Source: JAJYVT01 sp027339205 (GTDB lineage: Bacteria > Actinomycetota > Acidimicrobiia > Acidimicrobiales > RAAP-2). Taken from it: 64,000 nt of DNA. Below the pieces are notes generated by a model. It saw only the letters and a program-made list of their open reading frames with translations. It made no database searches and was not told the DNA's origin. The stretch is taken from assembly GCA_027339205.1 (NCBI GenBank), contig DAHWOV010000098.1, forward strand, positions 1 through 64,000. The letters run 5' to 3'. Shown piece after piece: positions 42,667 to 51,106 of this stretch. Positions within the stretch are counted from its first letter, which is position 1, and the number at the start of each line of letters is the position of its first letter. The position numbers and the translations under genes are program-made.

Positions 42667-44151
42667 ATGGGTGACTCGGCCGCGATGGAGACGAGGGTGC
42701 GGACCTTCCGCTGGAACGACCTCTCGCTCGTCTCCGTCGCGCTCCTCGCGCTCGCGTCGGGGTTCGGCCAGTTCGGTGCGGTGGCCGCGCTCGGTGACGT
42801 GTCCAAGACCTTTGGCCACTTGGTCCACGGGGCCACGTTCGCCGACGAAGCGGGGTTGTCGGGGACGGTGATCGGCGTCGGGCTGGCGATCATCCGTGCG
42901 GCGTCCCTCCTCGGCCTCCCGCTGGCCTCGCTCGCGGACCGGTTCGGCCGCAAGCCGATGCTCGCCTCGACGTGCGCCGTCGGGCTCGCGCTGACGGTCC
43001 TCACCGCGCTGAGCCCCACGTACTGGTGGTTCGTCGCGATCTTCGCCCTCGGCCGCCCGTTCCTGAGCGCGACCGTCGGGCTCACCCAGGTGAGCGCGGT
43101 GGAGCTCACCACCTCGAACGACCGGGCGAAGGCGGTCTCGCTCATGGCTGCGGGGTACGCGGTCGGCGCCGGGCTGGCGGCGATCGTGCACAGCCTCGCC
43201 GAGAAGTCGCTCGGCTTCCGCGGGATCTTCGCGTTGGCGGTGGTGCCCCTCGTCCTCCTCCCCCTGCTCCTCCGCAAGGTCGCAGAGCCCGACCGCTTCG
43301 CGAGGGTCGAGGTCGCAGGGAGCGGTGCCGAGCCCGTCCTCGGGCCCGTCGCCCGGCCGTACCGCCGGCGGCTCGTGGTCGTGGCGGTGCTCGCGTTCTG
43401 CGTGTCGGTGATCACCGGCCCGGCCAACAGCCTCGTCTTCATCTACGCGCAGGACTTCTTGCACCTGAGCGGGATCGTCACGAGCGGGATGGTGGTCGCC
43501 GCGGGTGTGGCGGGTCTCGGAGGTCTGCTCCTCGGCCGGTGGATGGCCGACCGGCTCGGCCGCCGCCCGACGGTCGCGGTGTCGATGGCAGGCATGGCGG
43601 TCTTCGGCACCCTTGCCTACTCCGGGCCGTCATGGGCCCTCTTCTTCGGCTACGTCGCCGGGGTCACCTGTGGGGCGGTGTTCGCGCCGGCGGGGGGCTC
43701 GCTCGCCAACGAGCTGTTCCCCACCTCCGTGCGGGCGTCGGTCGCCGGGTGGTACATCGCGGCGGGCGTGGTGGGCGCCGTCGTGGGGCTCCTCGTGTTC
43801 GGGCTGGTGGCAGACGTCCGAGGCGCGTCGAACCACCTGGAGGTCGCCGCGGCCGTGGTGTTCCTGCCGATGATCCTCACGACCGGCTTCCTCCTGCTCC
43901 TGCCCGAGACGAAGGGCAAGGAGCTCGAAGAGCTCTGGCCGGAGCTCTCGACCCCCTCGACCGTCTCGACCGCCGAGGAGGTAGCCGGCGAGCGCTCATC
44001 GGGCGAAGACGTGGACCCCCACCCACACCCAGCCGAGCACGACCAGCGCGCGGAGCCAGGTCCGGTCGCCGAGCGCGTCCCGGATCAGCGCCGAGGGACG
44101 GCCGACGCGCCCGCGACCGATCCTCGCGCCCCACGCGGAGAGGAGCCATAG
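42667..44151 (+). CDS. Major facilitator superfamily transporter
   Basis: The protein has 494 residues and twelve predicted helices in two halves. The MFS loop 2-3 motif is present as LADRFGRKPML, and again in the second half as MADRLGRRPTV. The C-terminal half includes NELFPTSVRASVAGWY, a sugar/metabolite-transporter-like signature. The substrate is unknown. After ~440 the sequence is a hydrophilic Glu/Pro/His-rich tail, and its last ~52 codons (43996-44151) are antisense to a small minus-strand gene. The tail may therefore be a by-product of the overlap. The ATG at 42667 is used; one at 42685 is also possible. Confidence 0.85.
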   Translation: MGDSAAMETRVRTFRWNDLSLVSVALLALASGFGQFGAVAALGDVSKTFGHLVHGATFADEAGLSGTVIGVGLAIIRAASLLGLPLASLADRFGRKPMLASTCAVGLALTVLTALSPTYWWFVAIFALGRPFLSATVGLTQVSAVELTTSNDRAKAVSLMAAGYAVGAGLAAIVHSLAEKSLGFRGIFALAVVPLVLLPLLLRKVAEPDRFARVEVAGSGAEPVLGPVARPYRRRLVVVAVLAFCVSVITGPANSLVFIYAQDFLHLSGIVTSGMVVAAGVAGLGGLLLGRWMADRLGRRPTVAVSMAGMAVFGTLAYSGPSWALFFGYVAGVTCGAVFAPAGGSLANELFPTSVRASVAGWYIAAGVVGAVVGLLVFGLVADVRGASNHLEVAAAVVFLPMILTTGFLLLLPETKGKELEELWPELSTPSTVSTAEEVAGERSSGEDVDPHPHPAEHDQRAEPGPVAERVPDQRRGTADAPATDPRAPRGEEP

Positions 44152-44211
44152 GCAGGCGGAGGAGAGCGCGACGACCGCCCACAGTGCGTACGTGACGTCA
44201 GCCCAGGTCAT
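43996..44211 (-). CDS. Small membrane protein (DUF6186-like)
   Basis: This 71-residue protein has two hydrophobic helices (YALWAVVALSSACLWLLSAW and LRALVVLGWVWVGVHVFA) around a basic loop with ALIRDALGDRTW. The pattern recalls small actinobacterial DUF6186 proteins. Its ATG overlaps the stop of the next upstream gene (ATGA), and its 3' 156 bp lie antisense to the MFS gene tail. The function is unknown; it is probably an accessory membrane protein of the EEP operon. Confidence 0.65.
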   Translation of the reverse strand: MTWADVTYALWAVVALSSACLWLLSAWGARIGRGRVGRPSALIRDALGDRTWLRALVVLGWVWVGVHVFAR

Positions 44212-44660
44212 CGTCGCACCAGGTACCAGCCGGCCGTGAGCCAGACGAACCACCCCGCGGCCTTGGCGGCGCGGTAGCGGAACAGAGCGTCCAATCCCGA
44301 GCTGAGGGTGGGGTAGGCCGCGCGCGGACCCCCGTGGAAGTACGAGGCCAGCTCGACCCCCACGAGCAGCGCGATCACGATGAGCCAGGGCACCGCCGTC
44401 CCGCCGCCGTCGGGCCTTGCGCGCTCGATGCGCCGCCAGGGACCTGCTTCGGGGCGCAGCCGCTCGAGCACGAGCGCTCCGGCGAACACGGCAGAGGGGA
44501 TCGAGACCGCCGCGTCGGCAGGGAGCGTGAAGGGCTTCGCGCCGGACGCGAGCGCCGCATAGAGCGCAGCGACGGCCAGCGCGCCGATCGCTCCAGGGCC
44601 GAGCTGCGCCCCGGTGCGCTCGGACCCCTCCGAGAGAGTGAGCCGTCGCCGGGCGCTCAC
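44208..44660 (-). CDS. Hypothetical multi-pass membrane protein
   Basis: The product has 150 residues and three or four hydrophobic helices (GAIGALAVAALYAALA, SAVFAGALVL, WLIVIALLVGVELASYF, GWFVWLTAGWYLV). The GTG start at 44660 overlaps the stop of the EEP-family gene (GTGA), and its stop overlaps the DUF6186-like start. The three genes thus form a tightly coupled operon. I recognise no family. Confidence 0.65.
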   Translation of the reverse strand: MSARRRLTLSEGSERTGAQLGPGAIGALAVAALYAALASGAKPFTLPADAAVSIPSAVFAGALVLERLRPEAGPWRRIERARPDGGGTAVPWLIVIALLVGVELASYFHGGPRAAYPTLSSGLDALFRYRAAKAAGWFVWLTAGWYLVRR

Positions 44661-45502
44661 GTCGGGGGCTTTGCGCCGAGCGTGACGCGCACCGGGCGAT
44701 GATCGGAGCCGACCGGGCCGACGACCCTCCCGTCGAGGACGCGGAGCCCCCCGCGCACCAAGACGTGGTCGACCTGGCTGTGGGGCCGCCAGGACGGCCA
44801 GGTCCTCGCACGGACCGCGTGGCGCCAGCCGGGGAAGAACAGGCGCACCGGAGGTCCCCACAGGTTCATGTCGCCGGCCAGGACCACCGGGCCCGTCTCG
44901 AACGTGGCGCGGATCGCGCGGGCGAGCCGGAGGAACTGGCTTGGCGCGCCGTAGGTGAGGTGCGACATGTGCACCCCGGCGACGACGACCTCGGTCCCCG
45001 CCACCTCGACGCAGAGCGCGAGGGCAGCCCGGCGGGCCCGGTCGCGCGAGAGTCGTCCGAGATCGAGCACCTCGCTCCGGGTCACCGGCAACCGGCTGAG
45101 CAGCGCGACGCCCCAGCGCCCGGGCTGGGCGCTCGCGTAGCGTGGTGATCGCAGGGTCTGCCTGCTGAAGGGCCGCTCGCTGTCGAGGAAGATCGCGTGG
45201 CTGCGTCCCCGCCAGTCGAACGGGCGCATCCACCTCCCGTCCGCCTCCGGGTGGGGACGAGCCAACCGGCCGCCGGCCAGCGGGAGTTCGTGGGCCTCGT
45301 AGCCGAGCGCCCCCGCGGCGCGCCTCGCCAGGCTCGGCTCGTCGTCGGGCGCCCAGTTCTCCTCCAGCACGAGGACGTCCGCGTCGATCAGCCGGCAGGC
45401 GGCGACGACGTCGTAGGGACGGCCCCAGCCGTCGACGCCCGCGTGCGCGTTGAACGTGGCGACGCTGAACGAGGTCGGAGCAGTCCGGTCGAGATCGTGC
45501 AC
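44657..45502 (-). CDS. Endonuclease/exonuclease/phosphatase-family hydrolase
   Basis: The product has 281 residues with the EEP-fold landmarks: ATFNAHAG, the metal Glu in VLVLEENWAPD, VAGVHMSH, the catalytic LAGDMNLWG, and GSDHRPVRVTL at the C-terminus. It could act on DNA, phospholipid or inositol phosphates. I prefer the GTG at 45502, which has a TANNNT box (TATCGT on the minus strand, 45513-45518) 10 bp upstream. The ATG at 45598 would leave only 11 bp to the divergent aminotransferase gene and adds a low-complexity stretch. Confidence 0.8.
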   Translation of the reverse strand: MHDLDRTAPTSFSVATFNAHAGVDGWGRPYDVVAACRLIDADVLVLEENWAPDDEPSLARRAAGALGYEAHELPLAGGRLARPHPEADGRWMRPFDWRGRSHAIFLDSERPFSRQTLRSPRYASAQPGRWGVALLSRLPVTRSEVLDLGRLSRDRARRAALALCVEVAGTEVVVAGVHMSHLTYGAPSQFLRLARAIRATFETGPVVLAGDMNLWGPPVRLFFPGWRHAVRARTWPSWRPHSQVDHVLVRGGLRVLDGRVVGPVGSDHRPVRVTLGAKPPT

Positions 45503-45609
45503 GGCCGCACCGACGATAGGCCGCCGCGAGGGGGCGGCGAGAGCCGGGGCGGTCCCACAGGCACCCCCAGACGGCGTACCGGGCTGCGCCGGTACCATTG
45601 CGTCGCGTC

Positions 45610-46767
45610 ATGCACCTTGCACCTGCAGGCCGGCTCGCGCCGTTCGCGACGACGATCTTCTCCGAGATGACGGCACTCGCCGTTGCCACCGGCTCGATCA
45701 ACCTCGGGCAGGGCTTCCCCGACACCGACGGACCCGCCGAGATCGCCGAGGCTGCGATCTCGGCAATCCGTGTCGGCGAGAACCAGTACCCGCCCGGGCC
45801 GGGGATCCCCGCGCTGCGGGCGGCCGTCGCGGAGCACCAGCGGCGCTGCTATGGGCTCGAGTACGACCCTGAGGGCGAGGTGCTCGTGACGACCGGTGCG
45901 ACCGAGGGCATCGCGTCGGCGCTCCTCGGGCTGTGCGAGCCGGGGGACGAGGTCGTGATGTTCGAGCCGTCCTACGACTCCTACGCGGCGTGCGCGGCCA
46001 TGGCGGGCGCCGTCGTGCGGACCGTAGAGCTGCGGGCTCCCGACTGGTCCTTCGAACCCGGCGAGCTTCGCGACGCCATCTGCGCGAGGACCCGCGTGCT
46101 GCTGCTCAACTCACCGCACAATCCGACCGGCAAGGTGTTCTCGGCCGAGGAGCTCGATCTCATCGCCGGCCTCTGCCGCGCGCACGACCTGGTCGCGGTC
46201 ACCGACGAGGTCTACGAGCATCTCGTCTACGACGGGGAGCACGTGCCCCTCGCAACGCGAGAGGGCATGCGCGACCGCACCGTCTCGCTTTCGTCGGCGG
46301 GGAAGACCTTCTCGTTCACCGGCTGGAAGATCGGCTGGGCCACCGGGCCGCCTGACCTGGTCGCGAGGGTGCGGGCGGCCAAGCAGTTCCTCACCTACGC
46401 GACCGGCACGCCGTTCCAGCACGCGGTCGCCGTAGGGCTCTCGGCCGGAGACCGGCTGGTGGCTCCTTTGCAAGAGTCCCTGCGCGAGCGCCGCGACCTG
46501 TTGTGCGACGGCTTGGCATCGCTAGGGCTCACCGTGTACCGGCCGTCTGCCACCTACTTCGTGACCACCGACATCGCCTCGATCGGCGAGGACGACGCGC
46601 TCGGGTTTTGCAGGGATCTCCCCCGTCGTTGCGGGGTGGTGGCGGTGCCGTCGTCGGTCTTCTACCGTGACCCGCTCCTGGGCAAGACGCTCGTGCGCTG
46701 GGCCTTCTGCAAGCGCCCGGAGGTGCTGCGCGAGGCGCTCGTGCGACTGAAGGCGCTCGTCCCGTGA
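45610..46767 (+). CDS. Class I/II PLP aminotransferase, DapC-like
   Basis: This 385-residue fold-type I aminotransferase shows INLGQGFPDTDGP, the cofactor loop TTGATEGIASALL, NSPHNPTGKVF, TDEVYEHLVYD, and the PLP lysine in SLSSAGKTFSFTGWK. It resembles mycobacterial DapC (N-succinyl-diaminopimelate aminotransferase) and kynurenine/methionine aminotransferases; lysine synthesis is likely but not certain. The ATG at 45610 is preferred. A TACCAT box (45593-45598) lies 11 bp upstream, suggesting an almost leaderless mRNA. Confidence 0.88.
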   Translation: MHLAPAGRLAPFATTIFSEMTALAVATGSINLGQGFPDTDGPAEIAEAAISAIRVGENQYPPGPGIPALRAAVAEHQRRCYGLEYDPEGEVLVTTGATEGIASALLGLCEPGDEVVMFEPSYDSYAACAAMAGAVVRTVELRAPDWSFEPGELRDAICARTRVLLLNSPHNPTGKVFSAEELDLIAGLCRAHDLVAVTDEVYEHLVYDGEHVPLATREGMRDRTVSLSSAGKTFSFTGWKIGWATGPPDLVARVRAAKQFLTYATGTPFQHAVAVGLSAGDRLVAPLQESLRERRDLLCDGLASLGLTVYRPSATYFVTTDIASIGEDDALGFCRDLPRRCGVVAVPSSVFYRDPLLGKTLVRWAFCKRPEVLREALVRLKALVP

Positions 46768-46792
46768 GCGTCCCTTCCACCCCGTCCCGGCT

Positions 46793-46837
46793 GTGCCCGT
46801 CCCGGTCGTGCCCGTCCCGGTTGTGCCCGTCCCCGTC
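46793..46837 (+). repeat. Three 15-bp tandem repeats carrying in-frame GTG codons
   Basis: Three near-identical copies of GTGCCCGTCCCGGTC (46793, 46808, 46823) precede the phzF-like gene. Every copy begins with an in-frame GTG, so changes in copy number would change the number of possible start codons without shifting the frame. Confidence 0.85.
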
Positions 46838-47698
46838 GTGAGCGACGCGACGGTGCCGCTCTTCTGGGTGGACGCCTTCGGCGAGGGACCGTTCACGGGC
46901 AATCCCGCGGCCGTCTGCCTCCTCGAGCGTCCCGCGCCCGCCGAGGCGATGCAGTCGCTCGCCTTCGAGCTCGGCCTGTCCGAGACCGCCTTTGTGTGGC
47001 CCGGCGACGAAGGGTTCGTCCTGCGCTGGTTCACGCCGGTCGCAGAGGTCGACCTCTGCGGCCACGCGACGGTCGCGGCCGCCCACGCGCTCGCAGAGTC
47101 GGGACGGCTCCCCGGCGCTCACGCGAGCTTCTCTACGAACAGCGGGCTCATCGAGGCGACCGCCGGTGGAGGGGCGGGGGAGCACGTGGAGATCGACCTG
47201 CCCGCCGAGCGTCCCGCGCCCGTCGACGCGCCGGCAGAGCTCCTGGCGCGCTGGCCGGTGGTGCGCGCCGCGACCGGTCGCTTCGACCTGCTGGTGGAGC
47301 TCGACGGCGAAGAGTCGGTGCGCCGCGTCGACCCCGACGCCGTCGACCTCGCGCGGCTTCCCTACCGCGGGATCGCCGTCACTGCCCAAGGGGCGGAGCG
47401 AGGGACGGGGCGAGGGACGGGGCGAGCGGCGGAGCCGGACTACGTCCTCCGGTTCTTCGCGCCCAGCGTCGGCGTCCCTGAAGATCCTGTGACGGGCTCC
47501 GCCCAGTGCCTCCTCGGACCCTATTGGGCGTCCGCGCTCGGTACCGCGCGCCTCCGTGCGGCGCAGCTCTCGGCACGCGGGGGCACCTTGCGGGTAAGGG
47601 TCGACGAGACGCGGGTAGCCGTCGCGGGGAGCGCCACGACGATTCTGCGCGCCGAGGTGAGGGGCGACGCTGCACGACGCCTGCTCGTGGGCGCGTGA
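46838..47698 (+). CDS. PhzF-family isomerase/epimerase
   Basis: The product has 286 residues with two similar domains. It shows FWVDAFGEGPFTGNPAAV, the catalytic Glu in GLSETAFV, CGHATVAAAHAL and PEDPVTGSAQC. The family catalyses proton shifts (phenazine DHHA isomerisation, diaminopimelate-like epimerisation). Next to a DapC-like gene, a role in DAP or amino-acid epimerisation is conceivable, but this is inference. Starting at the GTG at 46838 omits the upstream 15-bp repeats, each of which also offers GTG. Confidence 0.82.
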   Translation: MSDATVPLFWVDAFGEGPFTGNPAAVCLLERPAPAEAMQSLAFELGLSETAFVWPGDEGFVLRWFTPVAEVDLCGHATVAAAHALAESGRLPGAHASFSTNSGLIEATAGGGAGEHVEIDLPAERPAPVDAPAELLARWPVVRAATGRFDLLVELDGEESVRRVDPDAVDLARLPYRGIAVTAQGAERGTGRGTGRAAEPDYVLRFFAPSVGVPEDPVTGSAQCLLGPYWASALGTARLRAAQLSARGGTLRVRVDETRVAVAGSATTILRAEVRGDAARRLLVGA

Positions 47699-47760
47699 TC
47701 CGTCGTCCCTCGACGGGCGCCCCAGCACGGGAACCTGGTCGCTGTGGTAACGATGGGCTC

Positions 47761-48357
47761 GTGCCGACACCGATCGTGTCGTCGAAGACGATCGCGCCGC
47801 GCGACCCGGCGGGCTCGGACGCCCGCGCCGCGCTCCGCTCCCTCGTCGCTGCCCACCCGCCACGCGATCGGCGCGAGCGCGAGGCCAAAGCGCAGTTCCT
47901 CGTCGAGCTCGAGCGGCTCGCACGTCCCTTGGACCGCGGCGCGGACCGCGTCCATGTGACGGCCTCAGCCGTAGTGGTCGGGGCGAGGGGGATCGTGCTC
48001 CACCGCCATCGGCGCCTGCGCCGGTGGATCCAGCCCGGGGGGCACGTCGACGCGGGGGAGTCCCCCGCAGAGGCGGCCCTCCGCGAGACCGTGGAAGAGA
48101 CCGGGCTCGAGGTCGCTCATCCCGCCCAAGGGCCCGAGCTGCTCCACCTCGACGTGCATCCGGCCGCGGACCACGTCCACCTCGACCTCCGCTTCTTGCT
48201 GCTGGCGGCGGACGAGGACCCCAAGCCCGGACCCGGCGAGAGCCCAGCGGTGCGGTGGTTCGGATGGGACGAGGCCGAGGTGCTCGCCGACGCCGCGCTC
48301 GCTGGTGCGCTGGACGCCGCACGGTCCGCGCTCCAAAGGAGCGTCGATGAGCACTGA
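47761..48357 (+). CDS. Nudix hydrolase
   Basis: This 198-residue protein has a perfect Nudix box, GHVDAGESPAEAALRETVEE followed by TG (G-x5-E-x7-REUxEExGU), near residues 97-118. The N-terminal ~60 residues form a helical extension. The family removes nucleotides linked to other moieties, such as ADP-ribose, oxidised dNTPs or CoA. The GTG at 47761 is in good position after the PhzF gene. Its 3' end overlaps the zinc-ribbon gene by 11 bp. Confidence 0.9.
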   Translation: MPTPIVSSKTIAPRDPAGSDARAALRSLVAAHPPRDRREREAKAQFLVELERLARPLDRGADRVHVTASAVVVGARGIVLHRHRRLRRWIQPGGHVDAGESPAEAALRETVEETGLEVAHPAQGPELLHLDVHPAADHVHLDLRFLLLAADEDPKPGPGESPAVRWFGWDEAEVLADAALAGALDAARSALQRSVDEH

Positions 48358-49165
48358 CCCCACCCGCGCAGCCGGGGCGGAGCAGGCGGCCGGGGCGGAA
48401 GAGGCGGCCGGAGCGGAGCAGGCGGCCCGGCAGGGGTCGGCGCTCGAGGTGCTGCTCCTCCTCCAAGACATCGACACCGCGATCTCCCAGCTCGAGCATC
48501 GCAAGGCCGCGCTTGCGGAGCGCCAGGAGCTCGCCAGGGTGAGCGCCGTGCTGGGTGACCTCGAGAAGCGGATGGAGGAGGCTCAGGCATCGAGAGCGGA
48601 GCTCGCCAGCCGCCAGCGCGCGATCGAAGCGGAGATCTCGACGGTCGACGCGCGGCGCGAGGCGCTCGAGCAGCGCATGTACACGGCCCGAGGGGCGCCG
48701 TCTCGGGATCTCCAGGCGATGGACGACGAGATTCGCCACCTCCGCGAGCGCAAGGGCCGGATGGAGGACGAAGAGCTCGAGCTCATGGTCGCGATCGAGC
48801 CGCTCGACGCAGCGCTGGCGGAGCTCGATGCGCAGTCGACCCGGTTGCGGTCTGACGCCGCCCGGCTGGCAGGTGCGCTGGCGGAGGCCGAGGCCGAGAT
48901 CGATGCCCAGTTGGCGGCGAAGGCCATGGCGCGCGCGAGCGAGGCCGCCGCCCTGCCTGGGGAGCTGAGGAGCCGCTACGAGGCGCTTCGCGCCCGGCTT
49001 GGCGGGACGGGCGCGGCGCGCCTGGTCGGCAACCGCTGCAGCGGCTGCCACTTGGAGCTGCCGTCCATGGAAGTGGACCGGATCCGCCACCTGCCCGGCG
49101 GCACGGTGGTCACCTGCGAGCAGTGCGGCCGCATCCTCGTCCCGGTGGCGCCGCCGGCCGGCTGA
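48347..49165 (+). CDS. Coiled-coil protein with C-terminal C4 zinc ribbon
   Basis: The product has 272 residues. An Ala/Glu repeat leader (AGAEQAAGAEEA) is followed by a long coiled coil (~30-210, with RERKGRMEDEELELM) and then a four-cysteine zinc ribbon, CSGCHLEL...CEQCGRIL. The layout matches the DUF164/zf-RING_7 family, proposed to bind nucleic acids or transcription complexes. The AAAGGAG ribosome site and the ATG lie within the end of the Nudix gene, so the two are co-translated. Confidence 0.88.
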   Translation: MSTDPTRAAGAEQAAGAEEAAGAEQAARQGSALEVLLLLQDIDTAISQLEHRKAALAERQELARVSAVLGDLEKRMEEAQASRAELASRQRAIEAEISTVDARREALEQRMYTARGAPSRDLQAMDDEIRHLRERKGRMEDEELELMVAIEPLDAALAELDAQSTRLRSDAARLAGALAEAEAEIDAQLAAKAMARASEAAALPGELRSRYEALRARLGGTGAARLVGNRCSGCHLELPSMEVDRIRHLPGGTVVTCEQCGRILVPVAPPAG

Positions 49166-49324
49166 CCAAGGAGCCCGTACTCACGCTGCAGCGACGAAGT
49201 GAGGCAGGCAGGCACGACCGACACCACCACCAGCAGGCGTAGCCGCGGCACCAGCGGTAGGGCGTAAACCGGGGTACCAGCATCCGGCAGGCGCGCCACC
49301 ATTGCATGCGGCAGCCCGCGCGGG

Positions 49325-50260
49325 TCACGCGGCTGCGGGCGGCGTGGACGAGATGAAGGCGGCGACGACTGCGGCGAGCTCCTCTCCCTTGTCCTCTTGG
49401 AGGAAGTGACCGGCGCCCGCGATCGTGACGTGGTCCAGTCCTGCCGCGCCGGGAACCGCTTCGACGAATTGCCGCTCTGCGCCGGCCGTGATGGGGTCTC
49501 CATCGCTGAACGCGCACAAAAAGGGGCGGTCGAAGTCACGCAGTGAAGCCCATGCGCGTCGGTTCGCCTCAGCCGCAGGATCGTCGGGACGCGTCGGCAC
49601 GAGCGCCGGCATCTGGCGAGGACCCTCCTTGAACCGCTCGTCGGGGAACGGCGCGTCGTAGGCAGCGACAACCTCCTTGGCGAGCCCGAGGACCGTGCCG
49701 CCCCGGACGATGCGCCCCACTGGGAGCTCGGGGACCTCCTGGGAGAACCGCTGCCACGCGAAGAAGGCGTCGCTCATCCTCTCTTCGCCGGTCGGCAGTC
49801 CCGTGTTGGCGGCGACCACCCGGCGGAATCGGTCGGGATGCTCGGCCACCAGGCGGAGGCCGAGGAGCCCCCCCCAGTCCTGGCAGACCAAGGTGAGATC
49901 GCCCAGCCCGAGCTCGTCGAAGAGCGCAGCGCGCAGCCACTCCACGTGACGGGCGTAGGTGTGGTCGGCGCGCGCCGTCGGCTTGTCCGAGCGCCCGAAG
50001 CCGACGAGGTCGGGCACCACGACGCGATGGCCCGACTCGGCCAGCACCGGGATCACCTTGCGATAGAGGAAGGACCAGCTCGGCTCTCCATGGAGGCAGA
50101 CGACGGTCTCGCTCGCGTTGGGCCGGCCCTCGTCCACGAGGTGCACCCGCAGCGCTTCGACGCCGCCGGGCACCCCGGAAGGGACCTCCACGTAGCGGGA
50201 CGCGAAATCGAACGCGGGGAGGTCGGCGAAGCGGTCGTCGGGCGTGCGCAGAGCCTTCAC
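49325..50260 (-). CDS. Haloalkane dehalogenase-like alpha/beta-hydrolase
   Basis: This 311-residue hydrolase carries the haloalkane dehalogenase subfamily I marks: CLHGEPSWSFLYR (oxyanion and halide-binding Trp), the nucleophilic Asp with a second Trp in VCQDWGGLLGLR, and the His in AGAGHFLQED; the third acid is likely in FSDGDPIT. It should hydrolyse carbon-halogen bonds, though many relatives have unknown natural substrates. It lies just downstream of a TetR-type repressor gene on the same strand, which may regulate it. Confidence 0.85.
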   Translation of the reverse strand: MKALRTPDDRFADLPAFDFASRYVEVPSGVPGGVEALRVHLVDEGRPNASETVVCLHGEPSWSFLYRKVIPVLAESGHRVVVPDLVGFGRSDKPTARADHTYARHVEWLRAALFDELGLGDLTLVCQDWGGLLGLRLVAEHPDRFRRVVAANTGLPTGEERMSDAFFAWQRFSQEVPELPVGRIVRGGTVLGLAKEVVAAYDAPFPDERFKEGPRQMPALVPTRPDDPAAEANRRAWASLRDFDRPFLCAFSDGDPITAGAERQFVEAVPGAAGLDHVTIAGAGHFLQEDKGEELAAVVAAFISSTPPAAA

Positions 50261-50308
50261 GGCAGCGCAAGTCTATGGGTCGGCGCCGACCGCGCAGCGT
50301 GGCGGCGA

Positions 50309-51106
50309 CTACGCGCCCAGCAGTGCGTGCATCGAGCGGGACAGGACTCGTCGCGCTGCGGCGTTCGTCAAGCCTTGGACTCGACGGAGTCGTTCCCACA
50401 GCTCCCAGGAGGATACGACCTCGAGCGCCGCGAGCAGCTCTTGGCGGTCTCGCTTCGCGGTTTGCAGCTCGTTGCTGAAGGTCTCCTCGAGCCAGGTCCG
50501 GAGCATCGTGTCGGTCAACTGGAGTCCCTCGGCGACGTCCTGGTGGCGCGCGGCCAACGAGATCGCCTTGCGGCGGACCGGCGAGACCGCCTCGAACAGC
50601 TTGGCGCGCTGGTGGACCGTTCGCTCGATCCGCTGGTCCAAGCCGAGGTTCCTTGGGATCGGCTGCACGGTCAGCCAGTACCGCTCGATCTGCGTCCGTG
50701 CGACGGCGCGGTAGAGCGCGTCCAGGTCCTCGAAGTGGTGGAAGACCAGCCGGACGGACACCCCCGCGCGCGCGGCGACCTCCTTCACAGTCGGGGAGAC
50801 CTGCTTCTCGGAGAGAAGCTCGATCACGGCCTCGGTGATCCGCGCGCGAGTCCTCTCCCCACGCTCTTTGGGGGTCTCCCCCTTCTGCATCCTCCCGGTG
50901 CCCGGCGTCCTCGCGGTGTCCGCGGTGCCCCCCGTCCTCCCGGTGCCCCCCGTCCTCCCGGTGCCCGTCTCTCGGCTGCTGGTGGTCACGGGCACCAGCG
51001 TCGGCCGGCGGACTCGGGCGCGGTGCGCGTCACTCTTCCCGCCGGCGAGGCCGCGCAGGCGGGTGCTCCCCGACGCGGGCTGCTGGGCGGAGGATTGTGG
51101 GGTCAT
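50309..51106 (-). CDS. TetR-family regulator with long disordered N-terminus
   Basis: The product has 265 residues. The first ~75 are low-complexity, with GTGRTGGTGRTGGT repeats. A TetR HTH follows at ~80-130: TRARITEAVIELL, VKEVAARAGVSVRLVFHHFED. A helical ligand domain follows. The ATG at 51106 has an excellent ribosome site (GAGGAG, 6 nt upstream), which argues that the extension is really made; an inner ATG (MQKGETPKERGERTR) is the alternative. It may control the dehalogenase-like gene 48 bp downstream. Confidence 0.82.
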   Translation of the reverse strand: MTPQSSAQQPASGSTRLRGLAGGKSDAHRARVRRPTLVPVTTSSRETGTGRTGGTGRTGGTADTARTPGTGRMQKGETPKERGERTRARITEAVIELLSEKQVSPTVKEVAARAGVSVRLVFHHFEDLDALYRAVARTQIERYWLTVQPIPRNLGLDQRIERTVHQRAKLFEAVSPVRRKAISLAARHQDVAEGLQLTDTMLRTWLEETFSNELQTAKRDRQELLAALEVVSSWELWERLRRVQGLTNAAARRVLSRSMHALLGA

